This document shows, piece after piece, positions 6,960 through 15,500 of a stretch of DNA of 32,454 nucleotides. The stretch's first letter is position 1; the number at the start of each line of letters is the position of its first letter. Location of the stretch: assembly GCA_934130235.1 (NCBI GenBank), contig CAKOXU010000009.1, positions 1 through 32,454 of the forward strand, in the 5' to 3' direction. The notes beneath the pieces are model-generated. The model saw nothing but the letters and a program-made list of their open reading frames with translations. It was not told the DNA's origin and did no database searches. The DNA is from an uncultured Bacilli bacterium. Lineage in GTDB: Bacteria; Bacillota_I; Bacilli_A; RF39; UBA660. Made by a program: the position numbers and the translations under genes.

Positions 6960-7944
6960 AATAATTACAGAAGATAAAATAAGTGAAGATGTTTTTGAGA
7001 CAGGTATTAGACCTTCAAGTTTAAGCGAATATGTAGGTCAATCTGAAGTAAAAGATAATTTATCTATATTTATAAAAGCGGCAAAGTTGAGAGATGAAGT
7101 TTTAGATCATGTATTATTATATGGCCCACCTGGATTAGGAAAAACAACTTTAGCATATATAATAGCAAATGAATTAGGAAGTAATATTAAATTAGCGAGT
7201 GGTCCATCTATTGAAAAAACGGGTGATTTGGCTGCTATACTTTCTTCTTTAGAACCGGGTGATGTTCTTTTTATAGATGAAATACATAGAATTCCTAGAT
7301 TTATAGAAGAAATATTGTATTCTGCTATGGAAGATTTTACTTTAAATATTGTGATTGGCAGTGATTCTAGTAGTAGAAATATTAAAATTGATTTGCCTCC
7401 TTTTACACTTGTTGGTGCTACTACTCGTGCTGGTGATTTAACAAGTCCTTTGAGAGATAGATTTGGTATTATAAATAAATTAAACTATTATACTGAAGAC
7501 GAACTTAAAAGTATCGCCATTAGAACAAGTAAGGTTTTGTCATCACCAATAGATGATGATGCTGCTTTGGAATTAGCACGAAGAAGTAGAGGAACTCCTC
7601 GTATATGTAATAGATTATTTAAAAGAGTAAGAGATTTTGCACTCGTAGAGGGTAAAAATGTTATTGATTTAGAAACTACTAAAAATGCGTTGGATAGGTT
7701 AAAAGTAGATAATTTAGGTCTTGACGATACTGATTATCATCTTCTTAAATCTATAATTGAAAAATTTAATGGTGGACCTGTAGGTATAGAAGCTATTGCT
7801 TCTTCTATAGGTGAAGAACAAACAACTATAGAGGATGTATATGAGCCATATTTACTTCAAACAGGTCTATTGAAAAGAACAAGTAGAGGAAGAGTAGTAA
7901 CAGAAAAAGCTTATAAACATTTAGGTATACCTAATAAAAAGTGA
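6952..7944 (+). CDS. ruvB: Holliday junction branch migration helicase RuvB
   Basis: AAA+ ring motor that pulls DNA through the RuvA-bound junction. Walker A GPPGLGKTT starts at residue 58, Walker B is LFIDEIHR, sensor 1 is GATTRAG, and the arginine-finger region is SPLRDRFG. The C-terminal winged helix ends with GLLKRTSRGRVVTEKAYKHLG, a RuvB hallmark. Length is 330 residues, as expected. The frame is open from 6931, but ATG 6952 sits 5 bases after a strong AGGAGG and gives the normal N-terminus, so it is chosen. The start overlaps the end of the nucleotidase gene. The stop is TGA, which supports the standard genetic code. Confidence 0.97.
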   Translation: MDRIITEDKISEDVFETGIRPSSLSEYVGQSEVKDNLSIFIKAAKLRDEVLDHVLLYGPPGLGKTTLAYIIANELGSNIKLASGPSIEKTGDLAAILSSLEPGDVLFIDEIHRIPRFIEEILYSAMEDFTLNIVIGSDSSSRNIKIDLPPFTLVGATTRAGDLTSPLRDRFGIINKLNYYTEDELKSIAIRTSKVLSSPIDDDAALELARRSRGTPRICNRLFKRVRDFALVEGKNVIDLETTKNALDRLKVDNLGLDDTDYHLLKSIIEKFNGGPVGIEAIASSIGEEQTTIEDVYEPYLLQTGLLKRTSRGRVVTEKAYKHLGIPNKK

Positions 7945-7973
7945 ATAAGTGCACAATATAGTAAGGGTGATTT

Positions 7974-9029
7974 ATGAAAAAAGTATTGATTTTAGTTTTT
8001 TGTTTGATTGCAATTGGTTGTACTAATGTTGAAACTAAAAAAGAAGTCAAAAAAGAAAAAACCATTAAAGAAACAAAACAATTAACAATTGAAGATTATA
8101 AAAATAATAATGTAAATGAATTAGGCGAAATTCCTATAATGATGTATCATGGAATACATAATAAAAAAAATAGTGATACAGAATATACTGGAGGGAATGT
8201 AGATAAAGATGGATACCAAAGAACTAGTGAAGCCTTCAGGGCGGATTTAGATTTTTATTATAAAAAAGGATATCGTATGATTAGACTTGATGATTATGTA
8301 GATGGAAATATAGATGTTAAATTAGGTTATAGTCCAATTATTTTAACATTTGATGATGGACTTTCTAATAATATTAAAGTTACAGGAACAAATGAAAATG
8401 GAAATATTATTATAGATCCTAACAGCGCAGTTGGAATACTAGAGGAGTATAAGAAAAAGTATCCAGATTTTAATGTTACAGCGACTTTCTTTATCAATGG
8501 AGGAATATTTAATCAAAAAGAGTATAATAAAAAAATAATCGATTGGTTAATTAAAAATGGATATGATATAGGAAATCATACATATTCTCATGTTGATTTT
8601 ACTAAAGCCGATAAGGAGAAAAGTGAAAAAGAAGTCGGAAGTATGTATGAAATTTTAGATAAATATACTAAAGGAAAATATGTTAATATCGTCGCACTTC
8701 CATTTGGATCACCATATAGTTTAAACCATGAAAATATTCAGTATATATTAAAAGGTACTTATAACAATAAAGAATACGAAACAAAGGCTTTACTTAGAGT
8801 AGGCTGGGAAGCAGAGGAATCACCTTTTAGTACTGAATTTAATTCTAAATTTTTAAAAAGAATTAGAGCTTATGATAATAATGGAGCTGAGTTTGATATA
8901 GAAATGAATTTTAAATTACTAGAAAACAAAAAATATATATCAGATGGTGATGTAAATACAGTTGTTGTAAAAGATTCAGATAAAGAAAGAGTATCAAATA
9001 ATTTTAATAAAAAAATCTTAACATACTAG
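7974..9029 (+). CDS. NodB-type polysaccharide deacetylase lipoprotein
   Basis: Secreted metal-dependent carbohydrate deacetylase, likely acting on peptidoglycan or another cell-envelope glycan. The N-terminus has Lys residues, a hydrophobic stretch and Cys16 in LIAIGC, which reads as a slightly degenerate lipobox, followed by a Lys/Glu-rich linker. The NodB domain shows PIMMYHGI, then TFDDG with Asp127 and Asp128, ATFFINGG, and the metal-binding HTYSH (His202 and His206). All the expected metal ligands are present, so it should be active. Length is 351 residues. It starts 29 bases after ruvB with GGGTGATTT before the ATG, so read-through from the ruv operon is possible. Specificity (GlcNAc or MurNAc, spore cortex or vegetative wall) is unknown. 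Confidence 0.85.
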   Translation: MKKVLILVFCLIAIGCTNVETKKEVKKEKTIKETKQLTIEDYKNNNVNELGEIPIMMYHGIHNKKNSDTEYTGGNVDKDGYQRTSEAFRADLDFYYKKGYRMIRLDDYVDGNIDVKLGYSPIILTFDDGLSNNIKVTGTNENGNIIIDPNSAVGILEEYKKKYPDFNVTATFFINGGIFNQKEYNKKIIDWLIKNGYDIGNHTYSHVDFTKADKEKSEKEVGSMYEILDKYTKGKYVNIVALPFGSPYSLNHENIQYILKGTYNNKEYETKALLRVGWEAEESPFSTEFNSKFLKRIRAYDNNGAEFDIEMNFKLLENKKYISDGDVNTVVVKDSDKERVSNNFNKKILTY

Positions 9030-9077
9030 TAAAAATATAATAAAATGTGTTATACTTAATATAAAGAAGGTATGAGT

Positions 9078-9617
9078 ATGGAAGATAATTATAAAATATT
9101 AGGAATAAATATGAATGCTTCAAAAGAAGATGTTTTAAATGCTTTCGCAATTAAAGTATTTAACGCACATGGAGAAGAAAAAGAAAGAATTGTAAATGCA
9201 TATTCTATGATTAATAATGCCTTAAGTAATAAAAAAAGTGATTCATATGATTTTGATTTAGACCAAGAAAGGGTATATGTTGAGAATCTTGAAAGATTAT
9301 ATAAAGAAAACTCTAAAGAAATTAATGCAATTGAAGTAAAAAACAAAATTGAATTATTAAAAGCTAAAAAAGATATGGTTGAAAATAATAAGAGAATGGA
9401 TAGTTATAAACTTCAAAAACTTGATTCTTATATACAAAGATTAAAGTATGTTTATGCTTCACTAGTACCTAGAAATATAAAAAAGACAAATACTATAAAA
9501 AATAATGAAGTAGATGATATTAAAGCTAGAGATTTAGTTATATATAAAGATTCATTAGAATATAAAAAAACACTTAGTAAGGGTAGTTTGAAATTACAAA
9601 GAAAGGAAATGTATTAG
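9078..9617 (+). CDS. J-domain-like protein lacking the HPD motif
   Basis: The N-terminal 55 residues read like a DnaJ J-domain: NYKILGINMNASKEDVLNAF for helices I-II and RIVNAYSMINNAL for helix III with its usual terminal alanine-tyrosine pattern. The loop that should contain the HPD tripeptide is replaced by FNAHGEEK, and the loop is shortened. Without HPD it should not stimulate DnaK ATPase. The remaining 120 residues are Lys/Glu-rich and predicted helical, with no membrane segment. ATG 9078 is 7 bases after AAGAAGG and is preferred over ATG 9072. An extended -10 (TGTTATACT, 9048-9056) lies upstream. The next gene starts 8 bases after the stop and is probably co-transcribed. The J-like call rests on pattern recognition and is moderate. 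Confidence 0.55.
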   Translation: MEDNYKILGINMNASKEDVLNAFAIKVFNAHGEEKERIVNAYSMINNALSNKKSDSYDFDLDQERVYVENLERLYKENSKEINAIEVKNKIELLKAKKDMVENNKRMDSYKLQKLDSYIQRLKYVYASLVPRNIKKTNTIKNNEVDDIKARDLVIYKDSLEYKKTLSKGSLKLQRKEMY

Positions 9618-9625
9618 GTGATGTT

Positions 9626-10057
9626 ATGTTTGAAAATGTAATAAGACAAGAGATGAAATTAGATGCGTTAAAGAATAATGGGGAAATGCTAAGAATAACT
9701 GATTTAGATGCACTTAAGTATGCATATGATCAATTATTAACTAATTTAAATGATTCTAAATCAAAGACTATTCTATCTAGTATGTTAAAAAACTTAACTG
9801 ATACAATAACAATGTTTGATGGAAATAATCAAGTAGTGTTAAGCGGAGGATTATTTACTAATTATCTTTTTGAAAATAGTGATGTTAAAGATTTGGTTTT
9901 TGATGAACTTAAAAGTACAAGTGAAGCAAAAAAATTAAATTATAATCAAATAACAGAGAAAGAAGCACTAAATATATTGAAAGAAATGTATTTAACTGAA
10001 GATAAAAAAGTAAAAGATTCTTTACAAAGATTACAAGGTACTAATATAAAAAAATAG
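9626..10057 (+). CDS. Hypothetical soluble helical protein
   Basis: I do not recognise this 143-residue protein. It has no signal peptide or membrane segment, is acidic-basic mixed and looks mostly helical, with one Gly-containing stretch (VVLSGGLFTNYLF) in the middle. AGGTGATGTT precedes the ATG. It lies 8 bases after the J-like gene, so the two products may work together. Its stop codon lies inside the left arm of a strong terminator shared with rpmB. Codon use matches its neighbours, so it appears to be a normal chromosomal gene. Confidence 0.7.
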   Translation: MFENVIRQEMKLDALKNNGEMLRITDLDALKYAYDQLLTNLNDSKSKTILSSMLKNLTDTITMFDGNNQVVLSGGLFTNYLFENSDVKDLVFDELKSTSEAKKLNYNQITEKEALNILKEMYLTEDKKVKDSLQRLQGTNIKK

Positions 10058-10079
10058 CAGCTATTTAAGCTGCTATTTT
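10051..10079. terminator. Bidirectional terminator between the 9626 gene and rpmB
   Basis: An 11-bp perfect stem AAAATAGCAGC/GCTGCTATTTT around a 7-base loop. The A and T flanks give a T tract in both directions. The TAG of the upstream gene lies in the left arm, and the rpmB stop codon (10065-10067) lies in the loop. Confidence 0.9.
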
Positions 10080-10238
10080 ATTTAATGTTCTTTTTTCTCT
10101 TGCACTTGTTTTTATTTTAGTTCCATCACTTAAAGTAACTACTTGCATATTAACTTTTTGCATATGTTTAGTAGCTCTACAAGAATGAGATCTTCTATTA
10201 CCAGATAATGGTTTCTTATTAGTTAATTTAATTGCCAT
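10065..10238 (-). CDS. rpmB: 50S ribosomal protein L28
   Basis: Basic 57-residue protein of the large ribosomal subunit. The L28 signatures are KKPLSGNRRSHSCRATKH (family pattern: Gly-Asn-x-Arg-Ser-His) and the C-terminal KIKTSAREKRTL. It lacks the zinc-binding cysteine pairs seen in some L28 versions. The frame extends to 10256, but ATG 10238 has TGGAGGAATTAAA before it and gives the normal N-terminus MAIK. It is monocistronic, with its own consensus promoter and the shared terminator at 10051-10079. Confidence 0.93.
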   Translation of the reverse strand: MAIKLTNKKPLSGNRRSHSCRATKHMQKVNMQVVTLSDGTKIKTSAREKRTLNKIAA

Positions 10239-10277
10239 TTTAATTCCTCCATTCAAAGTTTTTCATCACGCTTATAA

Positions 10278-10306
10278 AGTTTATCATATTTTTAACTTAT
10301 TGTCAA
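10278..10306 (-). promoter_or_regulatory. Strong sigma-A promoter of rpmB
   Basis: On the minus strand, TTGACA (10306-10301), a 17-base spacer and TAAACT (10283-10278) with TG one base upstream of the -10 (extended -10). This is one of the best promoters in the window, in keeping with a ribosomal protein. Confidence 0.85.
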
Positions 10307-10344
10307 TAAATATTTGAAAATTAAGGCTTAAGTTAATAAAAAAC

Positions 10345-10372
10345 TAAATATAAAATTATATCTTTATATTTA
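10345..10372. other. AT-only inverted repeat upstream of dnaE
   Basis: TAAATATAAA (10345-10354) and TTTATATTTA (10363-10372) form a perfect 10-bp stem with an 8-base loop in the 203-base gap between rpmB and dnaE. It has no T tract. In such AT-rich DNA it may be chance, or a weak structural or binding site. The rest of the gap holds the rpmB promoter and a weak dnaE promoter candidate (TTTAAA 10413-10418, TAAAAT 10436-10441). Confidence 0.35.
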
Positions 10373-10459
10373 ATTTTATGCATAGTATTAAAGAAATAAA
10401 ATTAAATTATACTTTAAAATGCTAAAAAAATATAGTAAAATATAAGTAGGAGGGATAGT

Positions 10460-13381
10460 ATGTATGCACCACTTTATATAAAGACAGATAATTCATTACA
10501 AACATCTATGATAAAATTAGATGATTTAATAGCTTTTTCTGTTAAAAATAACATTTCCGCACTTACTATAACAGATAATAATATGTACGGTGTTATGGAT
10601 TTTTATAAAAAGTGTATAAATAATAGTATTAAACCTATAATAGGATTAGAAATATTATTAAATAACAAGATATTAGTATTATATGCTATAAATTATAACG
10701 GTTATAAAAACTTAATTAAATTAACTACTATTTCCTCAGAAAGAAATTTAGAATTAAATGATTTAAAAAGATATAGTGATAATATAATATGTATTGTCCC
10801 TTTTAATTCATTAGAACTATATAAAGAACTAGAAAAAATATTTATTAATATTTATAAAGGATATAATGATAAAAAACAAATTGATAAATTTGGAAAATGG
10901 ATATATATTAATGAAACCTTATATATAGAAAAACAAGATAAGAATTATATTAATTATTTGATTGCTATAAAAGAGGGAATAACTGTTGATAGTGTTAATT
11001 CTAATAAATTAAATAATTATATATTAACTGAAAGTGAATATAACAGCAATTACACTGAAAGTATAGAATATCTAAATGAAATAATTAATATGTGTAATGT
11101 AGAAATTCCATTTAAATTAAATATAACTCCAAAGTATCAATTAAATAATATAGACAGCTATACGTATTTAAAAAAGAAGTGTATAGATGGATTAAAAAAA
11201 AGATTCGGAAGTAGTGTTAAGAGTATATATCAAGAAAGATTAAAATACGAATTATCTATAATAAACAAAATGGGATTTTGTGATTATTTTCTAATAGTGT
11301 CTGATTATGTTAATTGGGCAAAAGAAAACGATATTATAGTAGGAACTGGTCGTGGTAGTGCGGTAGGATCTTTAGTAGCATATTGCCTTATGATAACTGA
11401 TGTCGATCCAATAAAGTATAATTTGTTATTTGAAAGATTTTTAAATCCAGAACGTATTAGTATGCCTGATATAGATATAGATTTTGAACATAGAAGACGT
11501 GAAGATGTTATTAATTATTGTATAAATAAATATGGAGAAAAGAGAGTAGCACCTATAATTACTTTTGGCACTATGGGAGCAAAACAAGCAATAAGAGATA
11601 TCGGACGAGCTATGGACATAGATCTTTCTATTATAGATAACTTATCAAAATTAATTGATTCTAAAAAAAACCTTATAGATAATTATAATAGTAATTCTAA
11701 GCTTAAAGAACTTTTAAATAGAAAAAAAGAATTAATGAATTTGTATAAGGTTGCATTAAAATTTGAAGGTTTAAAACGACATACTTCTATGCATGCAGCT
11801 GGAATAATTATGTCTAGTATAGACCTAGATGAAGTTATCCCACTTGATAAATCCCATGGATTTTATGTTACTGGATACGATATGACATATTTAGAGGAAA
11901 TAGGGCTACTAAAAATGGATTTCCTTGCTATTAAGTATTTAACCACTATACATGATATTATATCTAGTATAAATAAAGATTATAATACTGATATTAAATT
12001 TGATGATATAGCATTAAATGATACTGCAGCTTTAAAAATATTTTATGATGCTAATACGTTAGGTATATTTCAATTTGAATCAGATGGAATGATAAATTTT
12101 TTAAAAAAATTAAAAGTAACAACTATGAATGATTTGTTTGCTGCAATTGCACTTTTCAGACCTGGACCTATGAAGAATATACCTTCCTTTATAGCGCGCA
12201 GACAAGGTAAAGAAAATGTTAGTTATATAGATCCATCACTTGAAAACATTTTAAAAGATACTTATGGAATAATTATATATCAGGAGCAAATAATGCAAAT
12301 AGCGAATGTTATGTCTGATTATTCATTGGGTGAAGCTGACATACTTAGAAAAGCTATGAGTAAAAAGAAGAAAGATATATTACTTAAAGAAGAAGAAAAA
12401 TTTAAAAAAAGAGCTTTAAATAAAGGATATAATGAGTATACTATAAACAATGTATTTGCCCTTATGATGAAATTTGCAGAGTATGGATTTAATAAATCAC
12501 ACTCTATAGGATATTCTATAATAGCATATAAAATGGCTTACTTAAAAGCACATTATCCTAAAAATTTTATTGCATATCTTTTAACTCAAGAACTAAATGA
12601 TCCTATTAAAACTAAAAAGTATATATATGAAGCTAAAAAATATGGAATTAATATATTAAGTCCGGATATAAATCTTAGTAGTAATAAATACACAATAGAA
12701 CAGTTAGGGATAAGATATCCTATTACTAATATTAAAAATGTTGGTATCCAAACAGTAGAGTATATATTAAATAAGAGAAAAGAGTCAAACTTTACTAGTA
12801 TATATGATTTTATTAGTAAGTGCTATGGAAAAAATGTCAATAAAAAAACAATAGAGTCTTTAATATATGCAGGTGTGTTTAAACAGTTTGGATATAATAG
12901 AAAAACACTAATAAATAATTTAGACGAAATAATAAATTATGCAGAACTTGTTAAAGATGTTGGAGAAGAATATGCTATAAAGCCAGAAATAGTATTAACA
13001 AGTGAGTATTCATCATCTGAATTAGCTAAAATAGAATTAGATATATTTGGTTTCTACTTAACACACAATCCGATTGTGGAGTATAAAATAAGACATACAA
13101 ATATTACTGATTTAAGCGATATAGAAACATATTTTGATAAGAATATAGATGTAATTGCATACATAGATAAAGTAAAAAAAATAAGTACATCAAAAGGTGA
13201 TGACATGGCATTTTTAAATATAAGCGATGAACTAGCAAATAGAGAAGCTGTACTTTTTCCAAAAGTATATGAAAAATATAATTGGATAGAGAGTGGAATG
13301 TTTATATTCTTTAATTGTAAAGTAGAAAAAAGATATGATAAATATCAATTAATAGTAAATGAAGCAGTTAAATTAAATTAA
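10460..13381 (+). CDS. dnaE: DNA polymerase III alpha subunit, DnaE type
   Basis: Replicative C-family DNA polymerase. The catalytic aspartates are visible: Asp337 and Asp339 in MPDIDIDF, and Asp487 in KMDFLAIKYL. Other family blocks are GTGRGSAVGSLVAYCL, HTSMHAAGII, FRPGPM, AYGFNKSHS-like YGFNKSHSIGYSIIAY, helix-hairpin-helix near FTSIYDFI, and an OB-fold near VIAYIDKVKKIS. The N-terminal PHP domain has lost its metal ligands: the usual HxHS-type start is replaced by MYAPLYIKTDNS, and TDHG by TDNN, so no proofreading or phosphatase activity is expected there. Length is 973 residues, well below the 1,100-1,160 of most DnaE and close to mollicute DnaE. The start follows TAGGAGGGATAGT. PolC, expected in Bacillota, is not in the window. 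Confidence 0.95.
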   Translation: MYAPLYIKTDNSLQTSMIKLDDLIAFSVKNNISALTITDNNMYGVMDFYKKCINNSIKPIIGLEILLNNKILVLYAINYNGYKNLIKLTTISSERNLELNDLKRYSDNIICIVPFNSLELYKELEKIFINIYKGYNDKKQIDKFGKWIYINETLYIEKQDKNYINYLIAIKEGITVDSVNSNKLNNYILTESEYNSNYTESIEYLNEIINMCNVEIPFKLNITPKYQLNNIDSYTYLKKKCIDGLKKRFGSSVKSIYQERLKYELSIINKMGFCDYFLIVSDYVNWAKENDIIVGTGRGSAVGSLVAYCLMITDVDPIKYNLLFERFLNPERISMPDIDIDFEHRRREDVINYCINKYGEKRVAPIITFGTMGAKQAIRDIGRAMDIDLSIIDNLSKLIDSKKNLIDNYNSNSKLKELLNRKKELMNLYKVALKFEGLKRHTSMHAAGIIMSSIDLDEVIPLDKSHGFYVTGYDMTYLEEIGLLKMDFLAIKYLTTIHDIISSINKDYNTDIKFDDIALNDTAALKIFYDANTLGIFQFESDGMINFLKKLKVTTMNDLFAAIALFRPGPMKNIPSFIARRQGKENVSYIDPSLENILKDTYGIIIYQEQIMQIANVMSDYSLGEADILRKAMSKKKKDILLKEEEKFKKRALNKGYNEYTINNVFALMMKFAEYGFNKSHSIGYSIIAYKMAYLKAHYPKNFIAYLLTQELNDPIKTKKYIYEAKKYGINILSPDINLSSNKYTIEQLGIRYPITNIKNVGIQTVEYILNKRKESNFTSIYDFISKCYGKNVNKKTIESLIYAGVFKQFGYNRKTLINNLDEIINYAELVKDVGEEYAIKPEIVLTSEYSSSELAKIELDIFGFYLTHNPIVEYKIRHTNITDLSDIETYFDKNIDVIAYIDKVKKISTSKGDDMAFLNISDELANREAVLFPKVYEKYNWIESGMFIFFNCKVEKRYDKYQLIVNEAVKLN

Positions 13382-13475
13382 CTGCTGTTAAATATAACGA
13401 TATATAGATATATTCTTTTATAAAAAAACTAACCAAATCATTATTTTTGATACTATATAAATGAAAGGTGAGAGT

Positions 13476-13949
13476 ATGGATAAGATATTTGATAAATATT
13501 ATTATAAAATTTATTATTGGGCTTTAAAGAAAACTAATAATAAAGAGGATGCAGAAGATTTAACAAGTAATGTATTTGTTTCTATATTTGAGTATTTTAA
13601 TAAAGACATACAAATAAAAAGAATAGATAATCTTATATGGAAGATAGCTCATAACGTTTGGTGCACTAAGGCTAAAAAATATATAAGAGAAAAAGATAAC
13701 ATTGCATATGATTTAACAAATGAAATCGGCTATGAAGAAAATGCGTTAGATAAAATTATATATAAGGATATAATAAATAATTTAGATAATATTAATCTCA
13801 CTGAAAAAGAAAAAATATCATTTAAACTATACTATTGTGATGACCTTTCAATACAAGAAATAAGTAAAAAAATAAATTCTAGTGTATCAAATATAAAATA
13901 TTATTTATATAGTGCTAGAAATAAGGTTAAGGAGAGATATAATGGATAA
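13476..13949 (+). CDS. ECF-like RNA polymerase sigma factor
   Basis: Small (157-residue) sigma-70 family protein with region 2 (YYWALKKTNNKEDAEDLTSNVFVSIFEYF, the DAEDLT core being diagnostic) and region 4 helix-turn-helix (LTEKEKISFKLYYCDDLSIQEISKKI followed by SVSNIKYYLYSARNKVKE). Regions 1 and 3 are missing, as in ECF sigma factors, so it would direct transcription of a specific regulon. The frame starts at 13461, but ATG 13476 has AAAGGTGAG at proper spacing. The final 8 bases overlap the next gene, the arrangement typical of a sigma/anti-sigma pair. Targets are unknown; I see no obvious duplicated promoter motif in front of its own gene. Confidence 0.85.
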   Translation: MDKIFDKYYYKIYYWALKKTNNKEDAEDLTSNVFVSIFEYFNKDIQIKRIDNLIWKIAHNVWCTKAKKYIREKDNIAYDLTNEIGYEENALDKIIYKDIINNLDNINLTEKEKISFKLYYCDDLSIQEISKKINSSVSNIKYYLYSARNKVKERYNG

Positions 13950-14634
13950 ATTAAATTTAGATAATATATTAAATATAGTAAATAAAGAAAAAAATGATAA
14001 AGGATTGGACAAATACATTCCACTTTATCCTATGTTAAGGGTAGAAGATGAAAAGCTATATATAGGAGTTATGTTGTCAAATCAAACTGATGATATATGG
14101 AATTCTAATAAAAGTTATAAGGCTGAATATTGGGTCTTGTTAGACATTAATAATTTAAATATTTTAGAAATTAATAAAACAGATGATAGAGATTATATAA
14201 CAGGGAAATCAGATAATATTAAACAAACGATAACAAATTTAAAAGAATTAACAGAATATGAAGTAAAAAAAACATTAGAATATCAAGAATATTTATTAAA
14301 TGATATTAAAAATGATGAATTACCAATACAAAAAAAGTTATCAATAATATTTAATAATGAGTTTGAAATTGATGGTGAAAAAGTAAATATACAAGATTAC
14401 ATAATGGCTAACATAGAAGCTGAATTAAAACAAAAAGTAAAAGAACTAGTAGATTTATTAGTGCAATCAAAGTATAGCTCTATTACATTTTATTATAATG
14501 AATTATTTAATCAAATAATAAATGAATATAATAAAAATAAAACAATAAATAAAGATAAAATGACTATGTGTATAAAAATTATGAATAATTATTATTATGG
14601 TATTAAAGGCATAAATGATTTCTTTAATATATAA
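13942..14634 (+). CDS. Unknown soluble protein coupled to the sigma factor
   Basis: A 230-residue protein that I do not recognise. It starts at ATG 13942 after AAGGAG, overlapping the sigma gene stop. The N-terminal half looks mixed alpha/beta (YIPLYPMLRVEDEKLYIGVML, then EYWVLLDINNLNILEI), and the C-terminal half is helical and Asn/Lys/Tyr-rich. There is no transmembrane segment and no zinc-binding HxxxCxxC motif, so it is not a classic membrane or ZAS-type anti-sigma factor. Coupling suggests a regulator or effector of the sigma factor, but this is inference only. Confidence 0.6.
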   Translation: MDKLNLDNILNIVNKEKNDKGLDKYIPLYPMLRVEDEKLYIGVMLSNQTDDIWNSNKSYKAEYWVLLDINNLNILEINKTDDRDYITGKSDNIKQTITNLKELTEYEVKKTLEYQEYLLNDIKNDELPIQKKLSIIFNNEFEIDGEKVNIQDYIMANIEAELKQKVKELVDLLVQSKYSSITFYYNELFNQIINEYNKNKTINKDKMTMCIKIMNNYYYGIKGINDFFNI

Positions 14635-14680
14635 TAATTTTAATTATATACGTAAGGATAGAAATGTTAAGGTGATATTA

Positions 14681-14710
14681 TATGAAAGAATTACAAAATA
14701 TTGTAAATTG
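14681..14710 (+). other. Nine-codon ORF with a good ribosome binding site (gene remnant or leader peptide)
   Basis: AAGGTGATATT stands before an ATG at 14681, and the frame encodes MKELQNIVN and then stops with TGA. It lies in the 150-base gap between the 13942 gene and the acetyltransferase. It may be the 5' remnant of a lost gene, or a leader peptide. There is no evidence that it is made. Confidence 0.3.
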
Positions 14711-14724
14711 ATTTGAATTTAGTT

Positions 14725-14753
14725 TTGACTTTATTTAGATGAAATATTAACAT
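14725..14753 (+). promoter_or_regulatory. Candidate sigma-A promoter of the acetyltransferase
   Basis: TTGACT (14725-14730), 17 bases, TAACAT (14748-14753). A second TATAAT (14759-14764) closer to the gene has no good -35 box but fits the short-leader layout seen elsewhere in the window. Confidence 0.5.
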
Positions 14754-14784
14754 TTAAGTATAATAAAAAAGAGGGTGCGATAGA

Positions 14785-15345
14785 ATGTTTTTGAAAACAC
14801 CAAAATTAGAAACAGAAAGATTAATATTAAAAAAAGGAACAGCAGAAGATTTTGTGAAAGTATATGAATACAATTTTACAAAACTAATGAATGTATGTGG
14901 AGAATTTGAATTTGTAAAAAATGATTCTAATTTTGTTGCTACTTTTGCTACATATTCAGATGAAACGGAAGATGTTTATGATTGGATTATATATTTAAAA
15001 GAAACAATGGAACCCATAGCTAATTTGGTTGCAGATCAGTATAATAAAGAGTTGAATAGTTTAGAACTAACTTTCAATCTGCACTCGAACTATTGGGGAA
15101 AGGGTTATATAAAAGAGGCAGTCGTAGAAACTATGAAATTCTTATTTGAAAATGGGTATGATAATGTAGTTTCTGGATATTATGAAGGAAATAAAAAATC
15201 AAAAAGAGTTCATGAAAAAATAGGGTTTGAGTTTTATAAAGACGAAGAAAATAGTTGGCGAAAAAATGGCGTTCCTATAATTAAACATGTTCTAGTTATG
15301 AGTAAAACAAGATTTAATGAACTATATAATATTAAAACTAAATAA
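14785..15345 (+). CDS. GNAT-family N-acetyltransferase (RimJ/RimL-like)
   Basis: Opens with LETERLILKKGTAEDF, the standard start of the RimJ/RimL-type acetyltransferases that use acetyl-CoA to modify a protein N-terminus, an amino acid or a drug. The acetyl-CoA-binding region corresponds to LHSNYWGKGYIKEAV, where the usual Gly-rich R-x-x-G-x-G/A loop is reduced to WGKGY. It is followed by VVSGYYEGNKKSKRVHEKIGFEFYKD, the family's N...S..V.EK.GF pattern. The length of 186 residues is normal. GAGGGTGCGATAGA precedes the ATG. It is a stand-alone gene. The substrate cannot be inferred. Confidence 0.85.
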   Translation: MFLKTPKLETERLILKKGTAEDFVKVYEYNFTKLMNVCGEFEFVKNDSNFVATFATYSDETEDVYDWIIYLKETMEPIANLVADQYNKELNSLELTFNLHSNYWGKGYIKEAVVETMKFLFENGYDNVVSGYYEGNKKSKRVHEKIGFEFYKDEENSWRKNGVPIIKHVLVMSKTRFNELYNIKTK

Positions 15346-15434
15346 AATAAAAAAATCAAAGTTAGTTTTATCCTCAGATTTTTATATCATTATTGTTTTT
15401 GTCAATAGCGTAGTGTGTACTAAATTACCAAAGT

Positions 15435-15469
15435 AAAACAACTCTCAAATTAAATTGAAAGTTGTTTTT
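15435..15469 (+). terminator. Terminator downstream of the acetyltransferase
   Basis: A 14-bp stem with one mismatch (15435-15448 with 15455-15468) and a 6-base loop, ending in TTTTT. It lies about 90 bases after the acetyltransferase stop. The intervening 15346-15434 shows no gene. Confidence 0.65.
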
Positions 15470-15500
15470 ATATTGTTTCGAATACCTAAAAAATCATAAA

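Noticed and set aside
10257..10459. Small RNA or riboswitch in the gap before dnaE
   Set aside because: Only an A/T-only hairpin and promoter boxes are seen; no terminator or conserved riboswitch core.
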